Part shown: one piece after another, positions 35,926 to 44,781 of the stretch
Layout: every line of letters starts with the position of its first letter
How positions within the stretch are numbered: position 1 is the stretch's first letter
Source of the DNA: Gallionella sp.
GTDB taxonomy: Bacteria; Pseudomonadota; Gammaproteobacteria; Burkholderiales; Gallionellaceae
DNA length: 64,000 nucleotides
Direction: 5' to 3'
NCBI GenBank assembly: GCA_030682375.1
Contig: JAUXOL010000021.1
Location: forward strand, 62,001 to 126,000
Translations under genes and position numbers: made by a program
Notes under the pieces: model-generated
What the model was told of the DNA's origin: nothing
The model's input: the letters and a program-made list of their open reading frames with translations, nothing else
Database searches by the model: none

Positions 35926-36489
35926 CTAAAACAATTCGATGTCGTCGCCTTTGTCCTTCATGCTGCTCATATAACGATCCAGCGCTTCCTGCACCGGCAC
36001 GCCGTCCATCACCGCGTCGAACAGCGCATGCTCCTCGGCCGTAGTGTACTTGCTGCGTATCTTCTCCTGCAGCGCGACCCATTCGTTCGGGCTGTACAAG
36101 CGGCCGCGGTCGGCGACCAAGTCGTTCATCGCCGCGAGGCTGTGGCAGACATGGGTCAGCCGCTGGCTCAGCTTGTCGTAGAACTGGAACGCGATGATGG
36201 ATTGCTGCACCATGCCGGTGACGTTCTCGGCCATGCGCTGCATCTCGGCCTTCTTCTCGCCCGCCTCGCCGGTGTCCGGCAGGCTATCCATCACGTCCGA
36301 CATCGAATGCAGATAACCCGCCATCGTCGTGAAGCTGTCGGTCAGCACCTCGACCGAGGTGTTGCTGTCTTTCATCGCATGCTCAATCTGCCCGGCGGCC
36401 AGCTCCAGCATCAGTATCGTCTCGCGCAACTGGCTCCAGTCCAGATCGGGATTGCGCGCTTTTGTCCCACCTTTGATGATGTCGTTCAT
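35926..36489 (-). CDS. CheZ-like helical protein, candidate response-regulator phosphatase
   Basis: This 187-residue, almost all-helical protein is not a named orthologue. Its central region FQFYDKLSQRLTHV carries Asp105 and Gln109, the DxxxQ spacing of the catalytic Asp and Gln of CheZ (Asp143 and Gln147 in E. coli). Its tail KGDDIELF resembles the acidic-aromatic C-terminal peptide with which CheZ grips phosphorylated CheY. The length is close to CheZ (about 210). ATG at 36489 is preferred because GAAGAGG lies 8 bases ahead; an upstream ATG-like start at 36522 lacks this. There is no chemotaxis operon nearby. Phosphatase function is inference from motif and fold-type. Confidence 0.55.
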   Translation of the reverse strand: MNDIIKGGTKARNPDLDWSQLRETILMLELAAGQIEHAMKDSNTSVEVLTDSFTTMAGYLHSMSDVMDSLPDTGEAGEKKAEMQRMAENVTGMVQQSIIAFQFYDKLSQRLTHVCHSLAAMNDLVADRGRLYSPNEWVALQEKIRSKYTTAEEHALFDAVMDGVPVQEALDRYMSSMKDKGDDIELF

Positions 36490-36560
36490 CTCAATTACCT
36501 CTTCGTCATTTGCTGTTTCCAATATAGCCCCGGCTCTTGCCGGATGCCATCAGAAAACGC

Positions 36561-37181
36561 CTACTTCCGTCCGCAGGCGGCCTTCCACAGCAGTTCGCCG
36601 TTGCTGCCCTTAGGTACGGACTTCCATTCGGGTTCGTCGTAGACGACGCTGCCGGCCACCTCGCCCGCACCCATGTTGCCCGCATACATCGAGGCCGCCT
36701 CGATGCGCGACAGGCGTTTCTTGCAATCGAAGCGGTATTGCGTCTCCCACGACAGGAACGCCGTGCCGTCGCTGAGCGCGGAGGCCTTGCGCAGATCGGT
36801 CAGAGACAGGATGGTCACCATATTCCCCTCCTTCGCGACCGGCATCGAGGCGGCATAGACGATGCGACTGTCGTCTTCGACGACCTTGCGCCATTGCTCG
36901 GCCGGTTTGTCGGCTGTTTTTTCGAGCGGTGCATCGGCCACGACCCGACCTCCCTTGATGACCACTTCCTTGCGGCAGACATAGGCTCCGACATGAGTCT
37001 TCCCATACCAGCGCTGCCCTTTCGCATGCACCGAGCCGCTGCGCAGGTTCATCCAGATCACGGTATCGGACGGGCAATGCTGCTGCGCCGCCTGTTCGCT
37101 GTCGAACTGCTCGGCGGCAGTTGCGGGGAATGCGATCAGGCAGGATGCCAGCATCGCAATAAGTCTCTTGTTCGGTCTCAT
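36561..37181 (-). CDS. Exported protein with surface-adhesin-E-like C-terminal region
   Basis: This 206-residue protein starts MRPNKRLIAMLASCLIAFPATAAEQ, a clear Sec signal peptide with cleavage after ATA-A. Residues about 25-80 hold CPSDTVIWMN and YGKTHVGAYVCRKE; two cysteines could pair. The C-terminal part (IVYAASMPVAKEGNMVTILSLTD to WKAAC) resembles the adhesin E fold family, with SWETQYRFDCKKRLSRI typical. A periplasmic or envelope location is likely; the function is unknown. Its ATG overlaps the addA stop codon (ATGA), so it is translationally coupled to a cytoplasmic DNA-repair nuclease, an odd pairing. Confidence 0.75.
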   Translation of the reverse strand: MRPNKRLIAMLASCLIAFPATAAEQFDSEQAAQQHCPSDTVIWMNLRSGSVHAKGQRWYGKTHVGAYVCRKEVVIKGGRVVADAPLEKTADKPAEQWRKVVEDDSRIVYAASMPVAKEGNMVTILSLTDLRKASALSDGTAFLSWETQYRFDCKKRLSRIEAASMYAGNMGAGEVAGSVVYDEPEWKSVPKGSNGELLWKAACGRK

Positions 37182-40100
37182 TCCATCTCCTGCAATGTGC
37201 CATCGGCGAACACCAGCGCGCAACGCACCGGCTTGTCCGCATACACCGTACGCATCGCGCTGCGATATTCCTCCAGTTGGGCGCGATGACACGCCGCGTC
37301 TTCGCTGCTGCCCAGCTTGTAATCCAGCACCCAGACCGCATCGTCGAACTCGACCAGCCGGTCGATGCGCTTCAGTTCGCCCTGTGCATCGACATAGGGC
37401 ATCTCGTTGCAGGCGCTGCGGTAATGCTGCGGATCGAAGTAGTGCTGCAGATGCGGCTGAGCGAGCAGGCTTTGCGCCTGTTCCAGCAGCGCGTCGAACT
37501 CGACCTCGGGAATACCGCAGCGCTGGCGCAGCTCGGCCTCGTCCGCGACTTCGACAGGCGGCAGCAGATGTTGCAGCAGCGCATGCAGCCAGATGCCGCG
37601 CTGCTGCGGTGCGCTCAAAGCGGGCTTGCGCGATCCGGTCGGCAACGGCTGCGTCAGGCGGACATCGACCGATACCTCGCTCTGCTTAACGGCAGCATGT
37701 GCCGGAACCGCGGATGCGGCGGCCAGCGGATTCTCCGCGGCCTGCGGCATCGCATTCGCGATGCGCTCGTACCACAGGCCTTCGACGATCTCGCCGCAGC
37801 CGCTGACCAGCAGCGCCTGTTTCGCGCGCGTCATCGCGACGTACAGCAGGTTCAGGTCTTCGCGCTGCGCGAGCTGCGCTTCCTGCTCGAAGTAGCGCTC
37901 GCGCGTCGGGCCGCGGCTGGACTTGTCGCCGTAAAGCGAGAAATGCGCCGGGCGCGCGCTCGCGGTCGGCCAGTCCAGCAACACGTCGTAGCCGCGATCA
38001 ACAGGCGGCTTCGCATTCGTGTCCAGCAGCCAGACGATGGGCGCTTCCAGCCCCTTGGACTCGTGCACCGTGTAGATGCGCAGCGCGTTGCCCGCGTGCG
38101 CGACCTTGCCCTCGTCGGGCGACTCGCTGTCATCGGCACGGCGCAGCTCGGCCAGCTCGCGCAGGAATCCGGGCAGGCTGGGATAACGCCCGGCATCGAC
38201 GTTCAGCGCGATCTCAATGAAGGCCTGCAGGTTCGCCAGCACGGTCGCGCGCATCGCCTCGGGCACCGCCGCGGCATAACGCCTCTGCACGTCGCCCTCG
38301 AAATAGATGCGGTCGAGCAGGTCGTGCACCGGCAGCTTGTCGGCTAGCTTCAGCCAGCCTTGCAACAAACGATGCGCGCGCTGCAGATGGGACGAAGCTA
38401 CACCGCTCTCCGCGAGCCGCTGCAGGCGCACCCACCAACTGCTCTCCTTTTCGCCTTGCGCCAGCGCCATCAAATCCTCGTCGCTGCAGGAGAACATCGG
38501 CGTGCGCAGCACATGCGCCAGTTGCAGATCGGCAAACGGCGTGATCAAAAAGGTCAGCAGCGCCTGGATGTCCGATGCCTCCAGCGTTTCCAGCAGTCCG
38601 CCGCGGCGCGAGGTGAGACAGGGGATGCCGCGCTGACGCAGCGCGTGCTCGTATATCTTCAGATGGGTACGGCGACGCACCAGCACCATGATGTCGGCGT
38701 ATTGCGCGGGGCGCGCCTCGCCTTCGTCGTTGACCTGCCAGTGGCCGACGATCTCGCTCACCTTCGCGGCGAACTGCTGTGCCTCCAGTTCGCGCGCGCT
38801 TTCTTCTCGCTCGTCGCGCGGCTCGGTCAGCGGGTCGCGCAGCGTCAACATACCGCCCTCTGCCTCTTTCTCGGTCTCGGGCATCGCACTCAGCGGCAGC
38901 ACCTCGACATAGCCCGGCAACGTCACCTGATGCGCACCGTGCCGCTCGAATCCTGCGTATTCCGGCAGGCCGTCGAACACGCCGTTGACCGCGTCCAGCA
39001 CCGCGGGCGCGTTGCGGCGCGTCATGTTCTGCGTCAGGTGGTGCGCGCCGTAATGTCGTTGCAGGAACTCGCGCACGACGCCGAACAGTCGCGCGTCGGC
39101 GCGGCGGAAGCGGTAGATGGACTGCTTGGGATCGCCGACGACAAACACCGTAGGGCGCGAGTCCACCGCGTCGGCGGCGGCGAACCACGACTGCAGGATC
39201 TGCCATTGCAGCGGGTTGGTGTCCTGAAACTCGTCCAGCAGCACATGGCTGTAACGGCTGTCGAGCTTGTACTGCAGATATTCCGCGTGATCACTATCGT
39301 TCAGCAGCTGGCACACGCGCCATTCCAGGTCGCCGAAGTCCAGCATCTGCTGGCGCTGTTTCAGCGTCTGATAGCTGTCCAGCAACGCGACGCCGCAGCG
39401 CAGCGCGTGCTCGTTCATCCGGTACGCCTGCTGCTCGGCCAGCGTGTCGCGCACTTCCTGCAACGTGGCGAACAATGATTCGCGCGTCAGCAGGAACGCC
39501 TCCGCATTCTGTTTCTTGGTCGGTTTCAGGCTGCGCGGCTCGCCCGCCTTGGTGAACAGCAGCGGCGATGCCGCATCGAAACGAGCCTCGGGTTCGGAGT
39601 CCGTCCATGCGCGCTCCAGCTCGGAGGCGTTCTTCTGCTGCGTGTCGGTGCCGCTGGCGGCGAGCTGGCGCGAGAACGCGAAGAAGCTCTCCTCGACATT
39701 GCCGCACATGCCCCAGTCCGCGACCGGGTCGAATTCCATGTCTACGCCGAGTTCGGCGCGCAGGCTGTCCAGCGCGAACGCGAGCGGATCGGCTTGCCCC
39801 GCGCTGTATGCCCACCACTCGCTGCGCTTGGCGAGGAAGTTGAACAACAGTTGTTCGGAGCTGGAGAGCCCCAGTTCGGCGAACAGCGCGAGCATGCTCT
39901 GCGCCTCGGGCGATTCAGGATGGCTATGCAGCTTGTCGAGCATGGTCTTCCACGCCTCGTCGCGCAGCGCGGAAGTCTGTTCCACCAGTTGCACGCCGCC
40001 CGCCATGCCCGCATTCAGTGGCGCACGCTGCAGCACTTGCATGAACCAGCCGTGGAAGGTGCTGATGGTGATGTTGGGCTGCGCGAGCAGGAACTGCTGG

Positions 40101-40402
40101 TACAGGCTGCGCGCACGCGGCAGCAGGCGCTCGATGTCGGCCTCGTCCACTTCGCGCAGGCGCAGGAATTCGCGCACATGGTCGTCGTCTTCAGAGGCCA
40201 ACTCGTACAGCCAGTCGCGCAGCCGCGCCTGCATCTCCTGCGCGGCCTTGCGCGTAAAAGTGATCGCCAATATCTCGCCGGGCGGTACGCCGTCCAGCAG
40301 CAGGCGCACGACGCGCGACACCAGCAGCCAGGTCTTGCCGCTGCCGGCGCAGGCCTCGACGACGACGCTGTGTGTAGGATCGAGTGCGGCGCGGTTATCC
40401 AT
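37178..40402 (-). CDS. addA: Helicase-nuclease AddA (UvrD-like plus PD-(D/E)xK)
   Basis: This 1074-residue protein is the processive helicase-nuclease of the AddAB double-strand break repair complex, the counterpart of RecBCD. Walker A ACAGSGKTWLLVSR lies at about residue 17. DEFQDTNPLQWQIL is motif II, VFVVGDPKQSIYRFRRAD motif III, and YVAMTRAKQALLVSGC motif VI. The C-terminal nuclease domain shows VWVLDYKLGSSEDA, the D-x-K core. It follows addB on the same strand with a repeat element in the 113-base gap. The pair with addB, rather than recBCD, is usual in many Betaproteobacteria. Confidence 0.95.
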   Translation of the reverse strand: MDNRAALDPTHSVVVEACAGSGKTWLLVSRVVRLLLDGVPPGEILAITFTRKAAQEMQARLRDWLYELASEDDDHVREFLRLREVDEADIERLLPRARSLYQQFLLAQPNITISTFHGWFMQVLQRAPLNAGMAGGVQLVEQTSALRDEAWKTMLDKLHSHPESPEAQSMLALFAELGLSSSEQLLFNFLAKRSEWWAYSAGQADPLAFALDSLRAELGVDMEFDPVADWGMCGNVEESFFAFSRQLAASGTDTQQKNASELERAWTDSEPEARFDAASPLLFTKAGEPRSLKPTKKQNAEAFLLTRESLFATLQEVRDTLAEQQAYRMNEHALRCGVALLDSYQTLKQRQQMLDFGDLEWRVCQLLNDSDHAEYLQYKLDSRYSHVLLDEFQDTNPLQWQILQSWFAAADAVDSRPTVFVVGDPKQSIYRFRRADARLFGVVREFLQRHYGAHHLTQNMTRRNAPAVLDAVNGVFDGLPEYAGFERHGAHQVTLPGYVEVLPLSAMPETEKEAEGGMLTLRDPLTEPRDEREESARELEAQQFAAKVSEIVGHWQVNDEGEARPAQYADIMVLVRRRTHLKIYEHALRQRGIPCLTSRRGGLLETLEASDIQALLTFLITPFADLQLAHVLRTPMFSCSDEDLMALAQGEKESSWWVRLQRLAESGVASSHLQRAHRLLQGWLKLADKLPVHDLLDRIYFEGDVQRRYAAAVPEAMRATVLANLQAFIEIALNVDAGRYPSLPGFLRELAELRRADDSESPDEGKVAHAGNALRIYTVHESKGLEAPIVWLLDTNAKPPVDRGYDVLLDWPTASARPAHFSLYGDKSSRGPTRERYFEQEAQLAQREDLNLLYVAMTRAKQALLVSGCGEIVEGLWYERIANAMPQAAENPLAAASAVPAHAAVKQSEVSVDVRLTQPLPTGSRKPALSAPQQRGIWLHALLQHLLPPVEVADEAELRQRCGIPEVEFDALLEQAQSLLAQPHLQHYFDPQHYRSACNEMPYVDAQGELKRIDRLVEFDDAVWVLDYKLGSSEDAACHRAQLEEYRSAMRTVYADKPVRCALVFADGTLQEME

Positions 40403-40411
40403 GTAATAACT

Positions 40412-40502
40412 CCGTTCGTCCTGAGTGCCGCGCGTAGCGCGGTGTATCGAAGGACGTCAGCCGGCTTCGATACGACGCTACGCGTCTACTCAGCCCGAAC
40501 GG
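40412..40502. repeat. Inverted repeat in the addB-addA gap
   Basis: CCGTTCGTCCTGAGT (40412-40426) and ACTCAGCCCGAACGG (40488-40502) are inverted relatives, and inside them GTATCGAAG (40444) mirrors CTTCGATAC (40465-40473). The inner arms also carry GCGCGTAGCGC and CGCTACGCG. It fills most of the gap between two genes that must be co-expressed, so it may be a REP-like structure affecting mRNA stability. The GTTCG..CTGAG..TCGAAG words relate it to the repeat at 35841-35906. Confidence 0.8.
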
Positions 40503-40515
40503 TCGTTTAGGAAAT

Positions 40516-43188
40516 TCATTCATCGTTCCAAGTCCCATGACGGCACAGGCCGCGCATCTCGCAATAGCCGCACACCGATTCCGCGCCGTTCGCGGGCAGC
40601 GCAGCACCGCCATGCATGCGTTCGAACACGCTCTTCAAACGCTCGATGTTCAGTTGCGCCAACTCGACTATGTCTTGCGGCGGCTGCACCGCATCCACCT
40701 TGCCGCCGTCCAGCGCGACGAAGGCGGCCTCGCTCGCATGGAGGTCGTAGGCGTAACAAGCCAGTTGCACATCCTCGCCGGCCTCCTTCAATTTATTGCG
40801 CAGCGGCGCGACCGCCTGCGTCTTGTAATCCAGCACGCGCAGCACTTCCATGTCCTCGCTCTGGTAGTCGATACGGTCGATGCGTCCGCGCAATGTCAGA
40901 TTCTCCATCACACCGATCTCGAATTCCGTCTCGGCCCCAGAATAGCGCCAGCCTGCGCGTTCGTTGGCTAACTGCCAGTCGATATAAGCGGGGATCTGCG
41001 CCTGCCAGCGCAGCAGCCAGGCCTGCGCCAGATAGTCGTGCGCCAGCGCTTCGGCGAAGACCTCCGCGCTGATGCGATGCAACGCCTCTTCGACCGCCTC
41101 GCGCTCATGCTCCAGCAGCGACTTGAATTCGTCGTGAAAACGCTGCAACGCCGCATGCACCCAGGTACCGTAATCGCGCTTGTCGAGTTCTTCGCGCACC
41201 TCGTCCAGTTCGTTCAGCCGCAGCATATGGCGCGCGTAAAACTGGTACGGGCAGGCGACCAGGCTGTTGTAGCCGGATGGGGAGACTCGCGGCGGAACCA
41301 GTTCCGGCTGCACAGACGGCCGCGGCATCTCGCCCGCCGGCGGCAACGCAAACGCCTCGCCCTGCACCTGCGCCTGCGCGAGCAGGTCGCCCAGTTCGTG
41401 CGCGGCCAGATCGTCGCGATACGCCAGCAGATGCAAGGCCCGCAGCATTTCCAGATGCGGGCTGAGCAAATTTGGTTCTCCGTTTTTGCTCGCCTGCCAG
41501 CTCGCCAGTACGTTGTCGTTGATCGCCAGCAACGCCAGCAGGTCGTCGCGCACCTGCGCCTGCTGTGCGCTGGCGAGCGGCAGGCCGAGCGAGGCGCGCA
41601 CCGCATCGTTGAACCATTGCCCCGCATTCGCCGGTGCGGGCAGGTGGGCCGCATCGCTGCCTAGCAGCAGCACCGCGTCGAACTGCCGCCAGCGCGTAGC
41701 TGCAAGATGGGTGAACAGCACCGGACTTTCCACACCGAGGTCGCGGAAGGTGTTCAGGTCGAGCTGCTGCGCGAGCCAGCGCCGCCATTCGGCGAAGTTG
41801 CAGCGAGTATTGTCCTCGCCGAGTTCGTCCGTCCATTGCGCCAACAAGCCCAGCAACTGCTGCCCCGCGACATCTTGCGCCCAGCCCTGAGACACGCCGA
41901 GTATCTGCAAGCTGTCGTTCAATGCATGCAGCCATTCGGCCAACGGTACGCTCTTTTTCGGCAGCGCCTGCATCGCTTGGCGCAACCGCACCAGCGGCTG
42001 CACCAATTCGCGCTGTTCGCGTTCGGCCAGTTCGATGTAGCTCTCCAGTTGCGCGACCGTGCCGTGCTTGCGCACCAGTTGCTCGAACAGATAAGCGGCC
42101 TGCTTGCGTTCCGCGGGAGGCGCATCGGCGAACAGGAACGGCGACTTCAACAGGTCGAGCATGTCCTGATAATAAAAGTCGCCCTGCACCACTTCCAGCC
42201 AGCGCATCAGCGCGGTGCTGACCGACAGCGTCGCCATCGTCCAGCCGGTCTCGTCGCGCACCTGCACCTGCGCGCGCTCCAGCAACGCGCGCGCGCGGCG
42301 CGCGACAAGGCGATCCTGCACGACGACCGCGATGGATTGCTTGCCTTCCAGTAGCCAGCGGCGGATTTGCACGTCGGCGGCCTGCGCCTCCTGCTCCAAG
42401 CCGTGCGCGCCGAACAACTGCAAGCGCTTATCCAATCGCGCCTCCGGCTGCTGTTCCAATACTGCGGCATCGCTGCGCAGGTCGGCGCTGTTCGCATCGC
42501 GCTGCAAGGCGCGCGACAACAGCGCGCAATCGGGGGACTCGGCAACCATCTCACGCATATCGAATATCTCGACCGGCACGCGCTCGCGGCACGCCTGCAA
42601 AAAATGGCGTTCCGGTGCAGCGAGGTCGCAGGTCTGTAGCACATACAACGGCCCCTCGACAGCCTCAACCAGCCTCGCCAGCCGCTGCTGCCAGGCGCGC
42701 TCGCCATCCAGTTCTGCACCGGAGGTCATCGCATACCACAGCTCGTGCACCACGCGCGCCTCAAACTGCAACGCCTGTCCGCTGCGCGCGCGGTAGGCCT
42801 CGGTCAGTTGTGCGGCGAAGTCGCTTTCGGATTCGGGCAACACCACATGATGGCGCGTCAGCTCATCCATCAGCCCCAGCAGTTCGCGCGACAGACTCCA
42901 CAGGTCGGCGTCACCGAACCAGTCGCGTTCGCGCAGCGCCTGATACAGCGCCGCGATGCGCCGGGTGTCGGGTTGTACCGGAGCATCCAGAGGGATCGAC
43001 TGCGCCCAGTCGGTGAGCGTGAGCATGCGCGGCAGCAGCACGGTCGCACCGGCGACCGCGCCAAATGCCTGTGCCAGCGGTTTCGCGACATAGTTGTTCG
43101 GCAACAGCACGGTGGCCGCGCGCAGGTCGCGGTCGCCCTGCGCATGCAGGATGCACTGCGCTACGCGGTAAAAAATGGAAGTGTTCAA
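40516..43188 (-). CDS. addB: AddB nuclease subunit
   Basis: This 890-residue subunit pairs with AddA. The N-terminal helicase-like domain lacks a conventional Walker A but keeps the fold ([16 protein letters not shown] region). The C-terminal nuclease domain has [14 protein letters not shown] as its D-x-K motif. Four cysteines expected for a structural 4Fe-4S cluster are visible: one in [13 protein letters not shown] and three in [14 protein letters not shown]. The best start is a TTG at 43188, whose TTGA overlaps the fdxA stop; upstream sequence in this frame is a shadow of fdxA. No ATG is available before residue 40. Confidence 0.93.
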   Translation of the reverse strand: MNTSIFYRVAQCILHAQGDRDLRAATVLLPNNYVAKPLAQAFGAVAGATVLLPRMLTLTDWAQSIPLDAPVQPDTRRIAALYQALRERDWFGDADLWSLSRELLGLMDELTRHHVVLPESESDFAAQLTEAYRARSGQALQFEARVVHELWYAMTSGAELDGERAWQQRLARLVEAVEGPLYVLQTCDLAAPERHFLQACRERVPVEIFDMREMVAESPDCALLSRALQRDANSADLRSDAAVLEQQPEARLDKRLQLFGAHGLEQEAQAADVQIRRWLLEGKQSIAVVVQDRLVARRARALLERAQVQVRDETGWTMATLSVSTALMRWLEVVQGDFYYQDMLDLLKSPFLFADAPPAERKQAAYLFEQLVRKHGTVAQLESYIELAEREQRELVQPLVRLRQAMQALPKKSVPLAEWLHALNDSLQILGVSQGWAQDVAGQQLLGLLAQWTDELGEDNTRCNFAEWRRWLAQQLDLNTFRDLGVESPVLFTHLAATRWRQFDAVLLLGSDAAHLPAPANAGQWFNDAVRASLGLPLASAQQAQVRDDLLALLAINDNVLASWQASKNGEPNLLSPHLEMLRALHLLAYRDDLAAHELGDLLAQAQVQGEAFALPPAGEMPRPSVQPELVPPRVSPSGYNSLVACPYQFYARHMLRLNELDEVREELDKRDYGTWVHAALQRFHDEFKSLLEHEREAVEEALHRISAEVFAEALAHDYLAQAWLLRWQAQIPAYIDWQLANERAGWRYSGAETEFEIGVMENLTLRGRIDRIDYQSEDMEVLRVLDYKTQAVAPLRNKLKEAGEDVQLACYAYDLHASEAAFVALDGGKVDAVQPPQDIVELAQLNIERLKSVFERMHGGAALPANGAESVCGYCEMRGLCRHGTWNDE

Positions 43189-43508
43189 CGTTCCAGCAGG
43201 CGCAGCTTGTCCGGCACGCCGCGCCACTGATCGGCGTCGGGTGGCGCCGGTTTCTTGTCGACGATGGGTTTCCACAGCTTCGCCAGTTCGGCGTTCAGTT
43301 CGATGAAATGATGCTGGGCCTGCGGCAGGTCGTCCTCGGCGTAGATCGCCTCGGCCGGGCATTCGGCGACGCACAGCGTGCAGTCTATGCACTCGTCCGG
43401 ATCGATCACCAGGAAGTTCGGTCCCTCGCGGAAGCAGTCCACCGGGCACACGTCCACGCAGTCGGTGTACTTGCACTTGATACAGTTCTCGGCAACCACG
43501 TAGGTCAT
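43185..43508 (-). CDS. fdxA: Ferredoxin FdxA (3Fe-4S/4Fe-4S)
   Basis: This 107-residue ferredoxin has the seven-iron pattern: [18 protein letters not shown] near the N-terminus and [12 protein letters not shown] after it, with a long C-terminal extension (to LRLLER) typical of FdxA. GGAG lies 6 bases ahead of the ATG at 43508; a TTG four codons earlier is rejected. It precedes addB with a 4-base overlap (TTGA), so the two are transcribed together. A functional link with the iron-sulfur cluster of AddB is possible but not shown. Confidence 0.95.
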   Translation of the reverse strand: MTYVVAENCIKCKYTDCVDVCPVDCFREGPNFLVIDPDECIDCTLCVAECPAEAIYAEDDLPQAQHHFIELNAELAKLWKPIVDKKPAPPDADQWRGVPDKLRLLER

Positions 43509-43658
43509 GTCATTCTCCAATGCTCAATAGTCGCGGCATTCTAGCAGAGCACCCGGCACCGACAAATCCGGCATGCCTTGGTATCTCCGTGCTTGACGCA
43601 ACGCCTGCTATGCCTCTACTCTGGGCGCAAGACAGTTCACGTATCGCCTGATCGAACC

Positions 43659-43874
43659 ATGCAGAAATACGACTTCACGATAAAAACGCGGAACGGCCAT
43701 CTGGTCGAAAACATCCGGATATTCGGCAAGGACATGGCCGATGCCGAGCGCAAGTTGCGCCAGATGTACATGCACTGCGAGATCGTCCAGAACCAGGAGG
43801 TCGTCGTAGAGAAGGAGCTGCAGCAGTCGGCGGATATCGAGGATGTGCTGACGCTGATCGTCAAACACAGTTAG
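43659..43874 (+). CDS. Small hypothetical protein (71 residues)
   Basis: I do not recognise this 71-residue protein. It starts MQKYDFTIKTRNGHLVENIRI, a beta-hairpin-like opening, followed by a helix (DMADAERKLRQMYMHCEIV), a strand, and a short helical tail (SADIEDVLTLIVKHS). The composition is balanced and the frame is intact, so it is probably real. An upstream in-frame GTG-like extension to 43578 is less plausible. It converges on the orphan parA gene, with a hairpin between them. Confidence 0.6.
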   Translation: MQKYDFTIKTRNGHLVENIRIFGKDMADAERKLRQMYMHCEIVQNQEVVVEKELQQSADIEDVLTLIVKHS

Positions 43875-43893
43875 CCGACACCCCACTCAACAT

Positions 43894-43926
43894 CCGTTCG
43901 TCCCGAACCTGTCGCGGGAATGAACG
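43894..43926. terminator. Hairpin between the convergent 71-residue gene and parA
   Basis: CCGTTCGTCCCG (43894-43905) and CGGGAATGAACGG (43914-43926) pair with a small internal mismatch. There is no strong T-run, so terminator function is weaker than at other sites; it may be a REP relative (CCGTTCG). Confidence 0.45.
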
Positions 43927-43936
43927 GGGCGGGGCA

Positions 43937-44701
43937 TCAAATAAACCCGTCCGCGATCAACTCGTTCATCAGAGCGTCGTAGTCCTTGGCACCGCGGCTG
44001 GTGGGCGAATGTTCGAAGATCGTCTTGTTCATCAGCGGGCTTTCCGCCAGGCTGACGTTCTCCGAGATCAGCGTCCGGCAGACGTCCGCGCCGAATTCCT
44101 TTTCCGCCATCAGCAGAACGTTGCGCGACAGACGTCGACGCGCATCAAAACGCGTCAGCAGATAGCGCCGATTGATGCGATGCTTCAGCACCAGCTCGAG
44201 TGCCTTGAGGGTCTTCTGTATCTGCATCGCTCCCTTGATCGACAGGTAGTCCGCCGACATCGGGACGATGACGCCGTCGCAGGCGAAGATGGCGTTCAGC
44301 GACAGCACGCCGACCACCGGGCTGCAATCGAGCACCCAATGCTGATCCGGGCTACCGGCATTCTCCGCCTTCAGCCCCAGATTCAGTTTGTTGATCGCGT
44401 TGTATCCCTTGCCGTACAACGCATCCACCTTGGACATCTCCACATGCGACGGGATGATGCCCATGCCGCTGGATGACTTCTGGATCATTTCGCGCAACGG
44501 ACGGTTGCGCTGGAACAGGCCGTAGATGCTGTCGTCGCCGGAAGCGGCGGTGATGCCGACGGTAGAGCCGAACTGCGCCTGCGGGTCGAGATCGATACCC
44601 GTGGTCTGGAATCCGCGACGCGCCAGTGCGGCGGCAAGATTGACCGCCGTGGTGGTCTTGCCCACTCCGCCTTTCTGGTTGAATACGGCGATGACAGTCA
44701 T
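43937..44701 (-). CDS. ParA-family ATPase (orphan)
   Basis: This 254-residue P-loop protein begins MTVIAVFNQKGGVGKTTTAVNLA with the deviant Walker A of the ParA/MinD class. GIDLDPQAQFGSTVG is the A' motif and WVLDCSPVVG the Walker B region, where the usual DLPP is replaced by DCSP. ParA proteins move along the nucleoid to position DNA or protein complexes. There is no parB gene or plasmid feature beside it, and the 71-residue gene is convergent. The cargo is unknown; it may be a chromosomal ParA that positions a cellular complex. Confidence 0.88.
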   Translation of the reverse strand: MTVIAVFNQKGGVGKTTTAVNLAAALARRGFQTTGIDLDPQAQFGSTVGITAASGDDSIYGLFQRNRPLREMIQKSSSGMGIIPSHVEMSKVDALYGKGYNAINKLNLGLKAENAGSPDQHWVLDCSPVVGVLSLNAIFACDGVIVPMSADYLSIKGAMQIQKTLKALELVLKHRINRRYLLTRFDARRRLSRNVLLMAEKEFGADVCRTLISENVSLAESPLMNKTIFEHSPTSRGAKDYDALMNELIADGFI

Positions 44702-44781
44702 GGATGGAAAGCGTCGGCCCCGGCTTTAGGTATCACGGTGCGGGCATTCTAGCAGAGCTGGCAGCGCCACAGGCGCAAGAA

